This document shows positions 40,850-49,252 of a stretch of 64,000 nucleotides of DNA, piece by piece. How positions within the stretch are numbered: position 1 is the stretch's first letter; each line of letters begins with the position of its first letter. The notes under the pieces are model-generated. The model was not told where the DNA came from and ran no database searches. It worked only from the letters and a program-made list of their open reading frames with translations. The position numbers were made by a program, and so were the translations under genes. The DNA comes from Myxococcales bacterium (GTDB lineage: Bacteria; Myxococcota_A; Polyangia; Haliangiales; Haliangiaceae): the NCBI GenBank assembly GCA_016707895.1, contig JADJGV010000010.1, positions 334,363 through 398,362 on the forward strand. Reading direction: 5' to 3'.

Positions 40850-42550
40850 CTACGCGATATAGCGGTAGAGCGAGCGCACGCCGATGTCGAGCTCCCGCGC
40901 GGCGGCCTCGCGATCGCCGCCGTGGCGGGCGACCGCGGCCTCGACGTAGGCGCGGACGAAGGCGTCGCGGGCCTCGGCCAGCGGGCGGGTAGGATCGCCG
41001 AGGCCAGCCGACGCCGACGCCGGCGCGGCGGCGGCGAGCTGCAGATCGGGCGCGGTGATCGTGGCGCCGTCGGCGAGGATCGCGGCGCGGCGCATCGCGG
41101 CCTTGAGCTCGCGGACGTTGCCGGGCCACGGGTGCGCGCGCAGCGCGGCCTGGGCGGCGGGCGCGAGCGCGTGGGGCGCCAGGCCCAGCTGGTGCTCGAG
41201 CTGCTGCAAGAACACCCGGGCCAAGAGCAGCACGTCGTCGCCGCGGTCGCGCAGCGGCGGCACGTCGATGCGCACCTCCTGGATGCGGTACAGCAGGTCC
41301 TCGCGGAAGCGGCCGGCGGCGACCTCGGCCGCGAGGTCGCGGTGGGTCGCGGCGAACAGCCGGAAGTCGACCGGCCGCGCCTCGGTCTCGCCGAGCCGCC
41401 GCACCTCGCGCTGCTCGAGCACGCGCAGGAGCGCGGCCTGCATCGCCAGCGGCATGTCGCCGATCTCGTCGAGGAACAGCGCCCCGCCGGCGGCGGCCTC
41501 GATCAGCCCGGCGCGATCGGTGGCGGCGCCGGTGAACGCGCCCTTCTTGTAGCCGAACAGCTCAGCGTCGAGCAGCGACGCCGACACCGCGGCGCAGTTG
41601 ATCGCGACCAGCGGCTTGCCGGCGCGGCGGCTCCGCGCGTGCAGCGCCCGGGCCACGACCTCCTTGCCGGCGCCCGACGGCCCGTGCACCAGCACCGACA
41701 GATCGGTGGGGCCGACCCGGGCGATCAGCCGGCGCACGGCGTCGATCGCCGGCGACTCGCCGAGCACGTCGTCGGGGCCGGCGGCCGGCGCGGCGGCGCG
41801 GCGGCGCACCTGCGCGAGGAACGGCAGCGCCAGCGCGGCGACCACCTTGAGGTCGGCGTGCACCCGCTCGGGCAGGAGCAGCGGCCGGGCGCGCCCGCCG
41901 ATGAAGATCGCGCCGAGCGTGCGGCCGCCGAGGCGCAGCGGCAGGCACACCACCGCGCGCAGCCCCAGCCGCACCACCGAGCGCACCTCGCGGTAGGGCC
42001 CGGCGGCGACGTCGTCGGCGCGCACCGCGGCGCCGCTGCCGAGCACCTCGTCGACGATCGTGTCGCTGAGCAGCTGGTCGGCGTCGTCGAGCGTGCGGCC
42101 GCTGGCGTCGCGCGCGACCGCGACGGTGAAGCCGCCGCGCTCGGCGAGGATGACCGCGCCCAGATCGGCGCCGGCCACCGCGATCACGCCGTCGACGATC
42201 GTGGTCAGCGCCTCGGCCGGGCCGTCGGCGGCGGCCAGCCGCTCGGCCAGCTGATCGAGCGCGAGCGTCTCGCCGGCGGCGACCAGCCCCAGCGAGTAGC
42301 CGTCGAGCTGGACGACCTGGCCGGCGGCGAGCGTGACGCGCTGGCCGCTGGCGAGCAGGTGGACGTCGACCGCGTCGCCGGCCCGGTGGACCGTGGCCCA
42401 GTGCGGCGGCAGCGACGCGACGCACAGATCGGCGGCGGCGGCCGAGCCGACGCTGGTGATCTGCTTGACCAGCGGCGCGCGAATCGCTACTCCACGGCCC
42501 GAGGCGACGATCAGCTCGTACCCCGGCCGCGTGGACCGCTCCGCTTCCAT
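40850..42550 (-). CDS. Sigma-54-dependent activator with FHA-like and GAF domains
   Basis: The product has 566 residues: an FHA-like beta domain (about 8-100), a GAF domain (about 110-255; DLGAVILAERGGFTVAVA), an AAA+ domain (about 268-495) and a Fis-type HTH at the end (REAAARELDIGVRSLYRYIA). The AAA+ domain has Walker A GPSGAGKE, the sigma-54 contact GAFTGA intact at about 336-341, LFLDEIGDMP, and FREDLLYR. It should open sigma-54 promoters with ATP. The FHA-like domain could read phospho-Thr made by the divergent kinase at 42531; that is inference. The canonical FHA core is weakly conserved. Palindromes after its stop may be its own binding sites. Confidence 0.9.
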   Translation of the reverse strand: MEAERSTRPGYELIVASGRGVAIRAPLVKQITSVGSAAAADLCVASLPPHWATVHRAGDAVDVHLLASGQRVTLAAGQVVQLDGYSLGLVAAGETLALDQLAERLAAADGPAEALTTIVDGVIAVAGADLGAVILAERGGFTVAVARDASGRTLDDADQLLSDTIVDEVLGSGAAVRADDVAAGPYREVRSVVRLGLRAVVCLPLRLGGRTLGAIFIGGRARPLLLPERVHADLKVVAALALPFLAQVRRRAAAPAAGPDDVLGESPAIDAVRRLIARVGPTDLSVLVHGPSGAGKEVVARALHARSRRAGKPLVAINCAAVSASLLDAELFGYKKGAFTGAATDRAGLIEAAAGGALFLDEIGDMPLAMQAALLRVLEQREVRRLGETEARPVDFRLFAATHRDLAAEVAAGRFREDLLYRIQEVRIDVPPLRDRGDDVLLLARVFLQQLEHQLGLAPHALAPAAQAALRAHPWPGNVRELKAAMRRAAILADGATITAPDLQLAAAAPASASAGLGDPTRPLAEARDAFVRAYVEAAVARHGGDREAAARELDIGVRSLYRYIA

Positions 42551-44327
42551 ACGCCTGGGTTCATACCAGGTTCGCGAACGCCTCGGCGAAGGCGGCAGCG
42601 GTCAGGTCTATCGGGCCGACGGGCCCGCCGGCGTGGTCGCGGTGAAGGTGCTGGCGCCGTCGGCCGACCTCGACCCGGCGGCGCGGGCCCGGTTCGGCCG
42701 CGAGGCGGCGGCGCTGGCGGCGCTGCGCCACCCGGCGCTGGTGCGGCTGCTGGATCACGGCATCGACGACGAGCTGGGGCCGTACCTGGTGCTGCCGCTG
42801 GTGGCGGGGCCGACGTTGCGCGCGCTGGTCGCGGGCGCGGCGCTGCCGCCCGAGGCCGCGGCGCTGCTGGCCGCGCCGATCGCCGACGCCACCGCGGCGC
42901 TGCACCGCGCCGGCTACGTCCACCGCGACCTCAAGCCCGACAACGCGCTGATCGGCGCCGACGGCCAGGTCACGGTGATCGATCTGGGGCTGGCGTGGCA
43001 CGGCGGGATGACGCGGCTGACCGAGACCGGCACGACGGTGGGCTCGGTCGGGTACATGGCGCCCGAGCAACTCGAGGGCGGCGCGGTCGACGGCGCGGCC
43101 GACGTGTGGGCGCTGGGCGTGATGCTGTACGAGTGGATCGCGGGGCGCCGGCCGTTCGCGCGGCCGCGCGCCGGCGAGGAGGCGGCGGCGACGCTGGTGG
43201 GCAGCTACCCGGCGCTGGCCGATCGCCGCGTCGATCCGGCGCTGGCGGCGCTGATCGCGCGCTGCCTGCAGCCGCCGACGGCGGCGCGCCCGACGGCGGC
43301 CGAGGTGGCGGCGGCGCTCGACGGCTGGCTGCGGGCGGCGGGCGTCGACGACGCGGCGGCGGAGCGCGCGGCGCTGGCGGCCGACCCGGCGGGGTACGCG
43401 GCCCGGGTGGCGCCGCGGCGCGCGGCGCAGGCGGGCGCCGTCGCGCGGGCGGCGCTGGCGGCCGGCGAACCGTTCGCGGCGCTGGCGGCGTGCGATCGCG
43501 GGCTGGCCTACGCGCCCGACGACGCCGCGCTGCTGGCGATGGTGCGCGCGGCCGAGCTGGCGTCGCGGTCGGTGGCGACGAACGCGCCGAACGCGCCGGT
43601 CGCGATCAGCGCGCCGATCGCGGCGCCGACGCGCCGCCGACGCTGGGCGATCGCGGGGGCGATCGCGCTGACCGGGCTGGTCGCGCTGGCGCTGGTGGTC
43701 GCCGGCGACGATCCGCCGGCCAGCGACTGGCGCGCGACGCCATCGACCGCGTCGTCGTCGACATCGTCGTCGGGGTGGACCACCCGCCCGGCCGCGCGGG
43801 TCGAGGTCGGCAGCGCCGAGGACCTGGCGCTGGCGCGCGGGATCGTCGGGCTGTTCGGCAAGGTGGCCGACGCCGCGGTCGCGCAGAACGCGACGCCCAC
43901 CACCGCGCGCGGCTGGTTCGAGCGCTCGCGCCGCGAGCCGCCGACCGACGCCGTGTTCAGCCTGCGCCGCGCGCTGGAGCTCGAGCCCGCCTGGCCCGAG
44001 GCCGCCCACGATCTGTGCTTGCGGCTGTTGCAGCTGCACGCCGCCGACGCCGGCGCCGCGTGCGAGCGCGCGCTGGCGCTGGCGCCCACCGACGCCGAGA
44101 CCCGGGGCATGCGCGGCGCGGCGCGGCTGATCGCCGGCGACTACCCGGGCGCGATCGCCGATCTGACGCAAGTGATCGCGGTGGCCGACGGGCCGGTGTG
44201 GCGCGTCGGGCGCGGCAAGGCGTACCGCAAGCTCGGCAAGGCCGCCGAGGCGCGCGCCGACTTCCGCCGCGCCTGCGCCCAGGGCGATCGCGACGCCTGC
44301 GGGCTGACCGACGCGCCGGCGCCGTAG
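42531..44327 (+). CDS. Ser/Thr protein kinase with TM and TPR, divergent from a sigma-54 activator
   Basis: The product has 598 residues from the GTG at 42531. The kinase domain (about 10-270) has GEGGSGQVYRA, VAVKVL, HRDLKPDN, IDLGLA (Leu for Phe of DFG) and VGYMAPEQ. One TM helix lies at about 370-392, then a low-complexity Ser/Thr patch and TPR helices at about 460-595 (DAVFSLRRALELEPAWPEAAHDL and others). The GTG start overlaps the 5' end of the activator gene by 20 bp. No ATG is available before the kinase domain. The pairing of a kinase with an FHA-like activator suggests a phosphorylation relay. Confidence 0.82.
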   Translation: MDRSASIRLGSYQVRERLGEGGSGQVYRADGPAGVVAVKVLAPSADLDPAARARFGREAAALAALRHPALVRLLDHGIDDELGPYLVLPLVAGPTLRALVAGAALPPEAAALLAAPIADATAALHRAGYVHRDLKPDNALIGADGQVTVIDLGLAWHGGMTRLTETGTTVGSVGYMAPEQLEGGAVDGAADVWALGVMLYEWIAGRRPFARPRAGEEAAATLVGSYPALADRRVDPALAALIARCLQPPTAARPTAAEVAAALDGWLRAAGVDDAAAERAALAADPAGYAARVAPRRAAQAGAVARAALAAGEPFAALAACDRGLAYAPDDAALLAMVRAAELASRSVATNAPNAPVAISAPIAAPTRRRRWAIAGAIALTGLVALALVVAGDDPPASDWRATPSTASSSTSSSGWTTRPAARVEVGSAEDLALARGIVGLFGKVADAAVAQNATPTTARGWFERSRREPPTDAVFSLRRALELEPAWPEAAHDLCLRLLQLHAADAGAACERALALAPTDAETRGMRGAARLIAGDYPGAIADLTQVIAVADGPVWRVGRGKAYRKLGKAAEARADFRRACAQGDRDACGLTDAPAP

Positions 44328-44330
44328 CGC

Positions 44331-44348
44331 CGCCGGCGCGCGCCGGCG
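44331..44348. terminator. 18-bp GC palindrome between convergent genes
   Basis: CGCCGGCGCGCGCCGGCG, a perfect palindrome, fills the 22-bp gap between the kinase and GST-like genes. It may fold as a bidirectional hairpin but has no T-tract. Confidence 0.35.
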
Positions 44349-44349
44349 C

Positions 44350-45093
44350 TCAGCGGTGCTCGGCGTAGATGCGCAGGCCGAAGGCGCCGGCGGGCGTGGC
44401 GCGCAGCTCGTCGACCAGCGCGCGGAACGACGGCGGCTGGTTGGCGGGCGACGGCATGTACGCGGTCGCGTAGGCGTCGGGCATCAGCACCGGCGCGGCC
44501 AGCGCGGCGAAGGTGAGGTCGGCGGCGGTGAAGCGATCGCCGCACAGGTAGCGCCGGCCGTCGGCGAGCAGCGCGCCGACCTTGGCGAAGGCCTCGTCGA
44601 CGACGACCCGCGAGCGCGCAGCGCCGGCGGCGTCGATGCGCAGGCCGCGCTTGATCAGCCGCACCACCACCGGCCGCGCCAGCCGGCCGCTGCGCGCCTG
44701 CCAGCCCGGCACGCCGCCGCGCGCGAGCAGCTCGGCGAAGCCGCGCTTCGACGGCAGCAGGTGGAAGTAGCCGAGCCGCCGGGCCGCCGGGCCGAGGTGG
44801 AGGTCGAAGTCGTCCTCGAGCTCGGCGGCCGCGGGCAGGTCGGCCGGCGCCAGCGGCGCGGCGCGACCGTGGGCGTCGCACCAGCGCAGGATGTCGGTCG
44901 AGTCGGCGACGACCGCGCCGTCGCTGGTGATCAGCGCGGGGACGGTGCGGCCGGCGCCCGCGCGGCGCAGCGCGAGGTAGGCGTAGATCGGCAGGTGCCC
45001 GTCCTCGACGAAGTCGACGCCGGCGCGCGCGAGCGCCCAGCGCGCCTTCTCGCAGTAGTGGGAGAACGGGATCGTGACCAGGCGCGCGGGCAT
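44350..45093 (-). CDS. Glutathione S-transferase-like protein
   Basis: The product has 247 residues. The N-terminal thioredoxin-like domain begins PARLVTIPFSHYCEKARWALARAG, with a Cys in the GST active-site position, followed by GRTVPALITSDGAVVADSTDILRWCD (the cis-Pro and the Ser-Asp glutathione contacts). The helical second domain ends with YLCGDRFTAADLTFAALAAPV, the GST N-capping box. It is cytosolic. The substrate is unknown and a thiol other than glutathione is possible. A TATGGT box ends 6 nt before the ATG. Confidence 0.82.
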   Translation of the reverse strand: MPARLVTIPFSHYCEKARWALARAGVDFVEDGHLPIYAYLALRRAGAGRTVPALITSDGAVVADSTDILRWCDAHGRAAPLAPADLPAAAELEDDFDLHLGPAARRLGYFHLLPSKRGFAELLARGGVPGWQARSGRLARPVVVRLIKRGLRIDAAGAARSRVVVDEAFAKVGALLADGRRYLCGDRFTAADLTFAALAAPVLMPDAYATAYMPSPANQPPSFRALVDELRATPAGAFGLRIYAEHR

Positions 45094-45099
45094 GCCCCG

Positions 45100-45142
45100 A
45101 CCATACGCGGGACCGGCGCCGGCGGATCGGGCGTTGTAGACT
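45100..45142. promoter_or_regulatory. Divergent -10 boxes between GST-like and lipoprotein genes
   Basis: Minus: TATGGT at 45100-45105, 6 nt before the ATG at 45093. Plus: TAGACT at 45137-45142, 6 nt before the GTG at 45149. The gap is 55 bp, almost a copy of the arrangement at 11667-11723. Confidence 0.65.
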
Positions 45143-45148
45143 GCCGGC

Positions 45149-45793
45149 GTGCGCCCGGGCTCGATCGTCGCCGCGTCGCTGGTGTGGTTCGCCGCCTGTG
45201 GTCGGGACCGCGACGACCCCGGCGCGGCGGTGCCGCCGACGATCCGCCGGAGCGCGCCCGACGCCGGCGCCGCCCCGCCGCCAGGGCAGCCGCCCGAGGA
45301 TCCCGGCACCGTCGCCGGTCCCGGGACGGCCGGTGGTCGCGACGTCATGGCGGCGTCGGACCCGAGCCTGATCACCTGCCCCGACCCGCTGGCCGGCGTG
45401 TGGATCGCCAAGACCCACGCCGCCACCAGCGGGCGCTGGCACGAGCACCGGCTCACGATCACCAAGCCGAGCCACGGCTACGCCGCGACCCAGACCACGC
45501 GCATGTGGAGCGGCCCCGCCGACGATCCGTTCCCGCCCGCGTGCCCCAGCGGCGGCCAGCGCTGGACCACCATCGACATGACCGACCAGGTCGAGCTGCG
45601 CGAGGGCGTCGTCCACGTGTGGGGCACCGCGATCACCGCCAACGTCACCCGCTGCGGCGACGATCCCATCCCGTACAACCTCGACTCGTTCACCGGCGCG
45701 CTGCGCCGCAACACCTTCGACGCGCTCAACAACGACGACCACGACGCGCAGGACCGCCCGTACCGGTTCCGCCGGATCGCCTGCGCGCCGTGA
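45149..45793 (+). CDS. Lipoprotein of unknown function
   Basis: The product has 214 residues with a lipoprotein signal (VAASLVWFAACGRDRD). A Pro/Gly/Ala-rich linker of about 50 residues leads to a domain with four Cys (LITCPDPLAG, PPACPSG, VTRCGDD, RIACAP), probably two disulfides, and a beta-strand pattern (LAGVWIAKTHAATSGRWHEHRLTI) that suggests a small beta-barrel. No family is recognised. The start is GTG, set by a TAGACT box 6 nt upstream. It opens a same-strand run through nrdR and an SDR, though nrdR and the SDR have their own -10 boxes. Confidence 0.75.
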   Translation: MRPGSIVAASLVWFAACGRDRDDPGAAVPPTIRRSAPDAGAAPPPGQPPEDPGTVAGPGTAGGRDVMAASDPSLITCPDPLAGVWIAKTHAATSGRWHEHRLTITKPSHGYAATQTTRMWSGPADDPFPPACPSGGQRWTTIDMTDQVELREGVVHVWGTAITANVTRCGDDPIPYNLDSFTGALRRNTFDALNNDDHDAQDRPYRFRRIACAP

Positions 45794-45824
45794 CGGCGCC
45801 GCCCAGGCGTGGTACGGATCGGAC

Positions 45825-46262
45825 GTGCGCCCGCTCCATACCGCAACCTTGGTCGCTCTCCTTGGCAGCGCGGTCGTAGCGGCCGGGTTGTTCGTCACCG
45901 GCACCTACAGCCTGGTGGCGAGCGGCTCGCTGCCGTGGCTGTTCGCCGGCACGCTGGCCGCGCTCGGCCTGGTCACCGGCGCGCTGGTGGTCGGTTCGTT
46001 CCGTCGGCACCGCCCGTCGTGGGCCTTCCTGATCGCCGCGTGGGTGGTGGTCGGCTTCTGCGCCTTCTTCGCCCCGCCCAAGGTGTTCGACCTGCCGCGG
46101 GTGAAGCCGGTGACGATGTCGTCCCTGGCCCCGGTGCTGGAGAAGGAGAACGCGGCGATCAAGCGCAAGGTCATGGCGATCTGCTTCGGCGCGGCGCTGC
46201 CGTTCGCGCTGATGTGCACTGGGCTCGCGATCGGCCGCCGCGACTTCGAGCGCGCGGCTTGA
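45825..46262 (+). CDS. Four-helix membrane protein
   Basis: The product has 145 residues with four predicted TM helices (LVALLGSAVVAAGLFVTG, LFAGTLAALGLVTGALVVG, FLIAAWVVVGFCAFFA, MAICFGAALPFALMCTGLAIG) and a charged loop between helices 3 and 4 (VLEKENAAIKRKV). No family is recognised. The GTG start lies 31 bp after the preceding lipoprotein gene without a strong Shine-Dalgarno. Its TGA overlaps the TTG start of the next gene, so the two products are probably made in step. Confidence 0.68.
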   Translation: MRPLHTATLVALLGSAVVAAGLFVTGTYSLVASGSLPWLFAGTLAALGLVTGALVVGSFRRHRPSWAFLIAAWVVVGFCAFFAPPKVFDLPRVKPVTMSSLAPVLEKENAAIKRKVMAICFGAALPFALMCTGLAIGRRDFERAA

Positions 46263-47140
46263 TCGATCGCCGCGCGCTGGCGCTGGTGGCGCTCGCCGCG
46301 GGGTGCCACGACCGCCGCCCCAGCCGGGCCTCGCCGCCGCCGCCGCCGCCGGTGGTCGACGCTGCCGAGTGCGTCGCGATCCCCTACCAGCACGAGCTCG
46401 ACGTCGCCGAGGCCTCGGGGGCGGCGTGGCTGGCCGGGCCCGGGCGGCTGCTGGTGGCGTCCGACAGCGGCCACGACGGCGCCTACGTCGAGGTCGACGC
46501 CGCCGGCGTGGTACAGGCCCGCGGCCGGCTGCCGCTGGGCACCTCGGGCGACGACGTCGAGGGCCTCGCGCTCGACGGCGATCGGGTCTGGGGCCTGACC
46601 TCGAGCGGCCAGCTGCTGGCGTGGCAGCGCGGCGATCAGGGCTACACGCTGGTCGACGGCGGCGCGCTCGACGCGATCTGCGGGCCGACCACGGTCAACT
46701 GCGGCGCCAACTACGAGGGCCTGTGCCTGGCGCCGACGCCGCTGGCGGACGGCTGCGACGGCTACGCCGCGTCGAAGGCGAACGGCACGCTGGTGTGCCT
46801 GCGCCGCGACGGGCGCGGCTGGGCGCTGGCCGGCGACCGCGCCTACCCGGTGTCGGACCAGGGCAAGCTCGCCGACTGCGCGATCGCCGCCGACGGCACG
46901 GTGTGGACCGGCGACAACGGCTTCGGCCTGGGCGCGGTGCGGCAGTGGGCGATCGGCGCCGACGGGCCGACGCTGGTGGGCCAGGCGCGGCTGGGGATGG
47001 GCTTCCCCGAGGTGCTGGCGTTCGGCCCCGACCACACGCTGTACCGGTTCTCGGACCTGGGTGGCGCGCCCAGCCTGGCGGTGGCGTTCCGCTGCCCCGC
47101 CCGCCTGCCGAAAGCTGGCCCCGCCGACGGCGCCGAGTAG
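46259..47140 (+). CDS. Lipoprotein with beta-propeller-like domain
   Basis: The product has 293 residues. It starts with a TTG that overlaps the TGA of the membrane-protein gene (TTGA). That start gives a short but complete lipoprotein signal (IDRRALALVALAAGCHDRR). A Pro run follows, then a propeller-like domain: EASGAAWLAGPGRLLVASDSG, DVEGLALDGDRVWGLTSSGQL, YEGLCLAPTPLADGC, WTGDNGFGLG and FPEVLAFGPDHTLYRFSDLG. The content resembles esterase-like phytase or SdiA-regulated-type propellers; activity is unknown. Four Cys could form disulfides. Its stop TAG is also the first half of the -10 box of nrdR. Confidence 0.75.
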   Translation: MIDRRALALVALAAGCHDRRPSRASPPPPPPVVDAAECVAIPYQHELDVAEASGAAWLAGPGRLLVASDSGHDGAYVEVDAAGVVQARGRLPLGTSGDDVEGLALDGDRVWGLTSSGQLLAWQRGDQGYTLVDGGALDAICGPTTVNCGANYEGLCLAPTPLADGCDGYAASKANGTLVCLRRDGRGWALAGDRAYPVSDQGKLADCAIAADGTVWTGDNGFGLGAVRQWAIGADGPTLVGQARLGMGFPEVLAFGPDHTLYRFSDLGGAPSLAVAFRCPARLPKAGPADGAE

Positions 47141-47143
47141 GAT
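47138..47143 (+). promoter_or_regulatory. -10 box TAGGAT of nrdR, sharing the upstream stop codon
   Basis: The TAG stop of the lipoprotein gene (47138-47140) forms the first three bases of TAGGAT. Six bases follow before the nrdR GTG at 47150. Confidence 0.65.
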
Positions 47144-47149
47144 CGGCGC

Positions 47150-47635
47150 GTGCAATGCCCGTTCTGCGGCAGCGACTCGGCGGTCACCGAGACGCGTGAC
47201 AGCGCCGAGGGCGTGCGCCGCCGCCGGGTGTGCGCGGCGTGCAAGCGCCGCTTCACGACCTACGAGAAGGTCGGCTCGCCCGGCCTGCGGGTCGAGAAGC
47301 GCGACGGCAGCCACGAGCCGTTCGACGGCGACAAGCTGTTCCGCACCCTCGAGCGCGTCGCCCGCCACCGGGCCGGCGCGATCGACGCCGAGGACCTGCG
47401 CCGGGTGGTGCGCGACGTCGAGGCCACGCTGGTCGATCGCGCCGCCCGCTCGGTGCGGTGGAGCGAGATCGTCCGGCTCTTGCTCGCGCGGCTGCGGGCG
47501 ATCGACGCGGTGACGGCCGACCGCCTCGAGGCCAGCTACAAGGACGAGCGCGGCCAGCTGCGGTTCGGGGCCGACGACGAGACCGCCCCGGCCGGCGAGC
47601 GCCCGCAGCTCGGGCTGTTCCGAAACGACGAGTAA
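47150..47635 (+). CDS. nrdR: Transcriptional repressor NrdR
   Basis: NrdR senses ATP/dATP and represses ribonucleotide reductase genes by binding NrdR boxes. The 161-residue product has the N-terminal zinc ribbon (MQCPFCGSDSAVTETRDS ... VCAACKRRFTTYE, with Cys at 3, 6, 31 and 34) and an ATP-cone (about 48-138; RVEKRDGSHEPFDGDKLFRTLERV, IVRLLLARLRAIDAVTADRLEASY). The C-terminal 20 residues are a flexible tail. The start is GTG with TAGGAT 6 nt upstream, so it is probably leaderless. No reductase gene is nearby. A link to the dNK at 12564 (dNTP balance) is only thematic. Confidence 0.95.
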   Translation: MQCPFCGSDSAVTETRDSAEGVRRRRVCAACKRRFTTYEKVGSPGLRVEKRDGSHEPFDGDKLFRTLERVARHRAGAIDAEDLRRVVRDVEATLVDRAARSVRWSEIVRLLLARLRAIDAVTADRLEASYKDERGQLRFGADDETAPAGERPQLGLFRNDE

Positions 47636-47669
47636 GGCGCGGCCGCGGCGGCCCGGCCGCGCGGTGTTG

Positions 47670-47675
47670 TAAGGT
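47670..47675 (+). promoter_or_regulatory. -10 box TAAGGT of the PECR-like SDR gene
   Basis: TAAGGT ends 7 nt before the ATG at 47683, 34 bp after the nrdR stop. Confidence 0.6.
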
Positions 47676-47682
47676 GGCGGCC

Positions 47683-48504
47683 ATGCGCGAGACGCCGACG
47701 GCCGAGAGCCAGCACGTGTTCGTCCCCGAGCTGTTCGCCGGCCAGGTGGCGTTGATCACCGGCGGCGGCAGCGGCATCGGCCTGGCCACCGCGCTGGAGC
47801 TGGCGCGGCTGGGCGCCCGGGTCGCGATCTGCGGCCGCACCGCCGACAAGCTGGCCGCCGCGGCCGCGGAGCTGGCGGCGGTCGCGCCGGGCGGCGCCGC
47901 CGGGATCCACAGCGCGGTGTGCGACATCCGCGAGATCGACGACGTGGCCAAGCTGGTCGCCGGCGTGGTCGAGCGGTTCGGCGGCGTCGACGTGCTGGTC
48001 AACAACGCCGGCGGTCAGTTCCCGGCGCCGGCGCAGCACATCTCGGCCAACGGCTTCGCCGCGGTCGTGAAGAACAACCTCCTCGGCACCTGGAACGTGA
48101 CCCGCGAGGTCGCCAACCAGGCGATGATCCCGCGCAAGCGCGGGCGCATCGTCAACGTCATCGCCAACATCTACCGCGGCTTCCCGGGCATGGTGCACAC
48201 CGGCGCGGCCCGAGCCGGCGTCGAGAACATGACGATGTCGCTGGCCGTCGAGTGGTCGCAGTTCGGCATCCTGGTCAACGCGGTGGCGCCGGGCGTGATC
48301 ATCTCGAGCGGCACCAAGCGCTACCCGCCGGAGATCGTCGCGCGCTCGGTGTCGCGCACCCCGCTCAAGCGGGCCGGCACCGTCGACGAGGTCGCCGCAT
48401 CAATCGTCTTCCTGGCGTCGCCGGCGGCGCAGTTCATCACCGGCACGACGCTGCGCATCGACGGCGGCCAGGCCCTGTGGGGCGACACCTGGGAGCTGCC
48501 GTGA
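47683..48504 (+). CDS. Short-chain dehydrogenase/reductase resembling trans-2-enoyl-CoA reductase (PECR)
   Basis: The product has 273 residues. It has the Rossmann motif GGGSGIG (about 29-35), NNAGGQFPAPAQHIS, and the tail SPAAQFITGTTLRIDGGQAL. At the usual YxxxK position it reads PGMVHTGAARAG, so the catalytic Tyr and Lys are both absent. That block matches, from memory, human peroxisomal trans-2-enoyl-CoA reductase (VHSGAARAG), which also departs from the classical SDR site. NADPH-dependent reduction of enoyl-CoA is therefore the best guess. It would fit fatty-acid metabolism. The ATG follows a TAAGGT box. Confidence 0.82.
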   Translation: MRETPTAESQHVFVPELFAGQVALITGGGSGIGLATALELARLGARVAICGRTADKLAAAAAELAAVAPGGAAGIHSAVCDIREIDDVAKLVAGVVERFGGVDVLVNNAGGQFPAPAQHISANGFAAVVKNNLLGTWNVTREVANQAMIPRKRGRIVNVIANIYRGFPGMVHTGAARAGVENMTMSLAVEWSQFGILVNAVAPGVIISSGTKRYPPEIVARSVSRTPLKRAGTVDEVAASIVFLASPAAQFITGTTLRIDGGQALWGDTWELP

Positions 48505-48517
48505 CGGCGGCGGCGCG

Positions 48518-49165
48518 TCAGAACGCCTGATCGGCGAACGCGAACAGCAGCCACTGCGGCGCCGGGCCGGTGGGATCGATCACCAGCGCGCCGTCGGCGT
48601 CGCCGCCGTTGCGGTGGACGAGGTGGGTGCTGTGGCTGTAGGTGCCGCCCGAGCTCGAGGCGTAGACCGCGATCGGCGCGCCGACCTGGATCGGATCGGC
48701 GATGCGCGCGGTGGCGGCGGTGAGCGACAGCGCGTCCCAGCCGGCGCCGCTGTGGACGCCGAGGTCGCGCGGGTAGTCGAGGGTCAGCCCGGGGTGCCAG
48801 CCGGGCGCGAAGGCCGGCGCCGGCAGCGGCGCGGTCAGCCCGCGCACGCGGATGTCGGGATCGCCGCCGTTGGACAGCACGTTGACCACCATGCGGTAGA
48901 CTGCGCCGCCGAACTCGACCTGCACGATCACGTGATCGCGGTTGGGCATCGCGCAGCGCTCGGTGCCGGGCGCGACCACCGCGACCACCGTGCCGTCGAC
49001 CCGCCCGAACGCCGCGGTCAGCGCGTCGCCGAAGCTCGACGCGCAGGCGGCGTCCTTGCCGGCGTCGAGGCTGGGCGCGTCGAGCGCGGCGTCGGGGCCG
49101 CCGGCGCCGGGATCGCCGCAGCCCGCGGCCAGGGTGAACGCGACGAGCCAGGCGGAGGTGCGCAC
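48518..49165 (-). CDS. Lipoprotein with Asp/Ala linker
   Basis: The product has 215 residues with a lipoprotein signal (WLVAFTLAAGCGDP) and a short linker (GGPDAALDAPSLDAGKDAAC). The domain that follows is beta-rich with no motif I recognise (VIVQVEFGGAVYRMVVNVLSNGGDPDIRV, APIAVYASSSGGTYSHSTHLVH). The GTG start (49163-49165) is taken because the signal begins there; no other start fits. It converges with the SDR gene (13 bp between stops) and is divergent from the FHA-activator gene. Confidence 0.75.
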   Translation of the reverse strand: MRTSAWLVAFTLAAGCGDPGAGGPDAALDAPSLDAGKDAACASSFGDALTAAFGRVDGTVVAVVAPGTERCAMPNRDHVIVQVEFGGAVYRMVVNVLSNGGDPDIRVRGLTAPLPAPAFAPGWHPGLTLDYPRDLGVHSGAGWDALSLTAATARIADPIQVGAPIAVYASSSGGTYSHSTHLVHRNGGDADGALVIDPTGPAPQWLLFAFADQAF

Positions 49166-49228
49166 GGCGCGCGTGTACCACGACCGCGCGCCGCGCGGCG
49201 CCGCGCGGGCGCGCGGCTGGACCCACCG

Positions 49229-49240
49229 CCACCGCGGTGG
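49229..49240. promoter_or_regulatory. 12-bp palindrome upstream of the FHA-activator gene
   Basis: CCACCGCGGTGG, a perfect palindrome, centred about 18 bp before the ATG at 49253 in the 87-bp divergent region. It may be an operator for either gene. Such GC palindromes also arise by chance in this DNA. Confidence 0.3.
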
Positions 49241-49252
49241 TTGAATGGCGTC

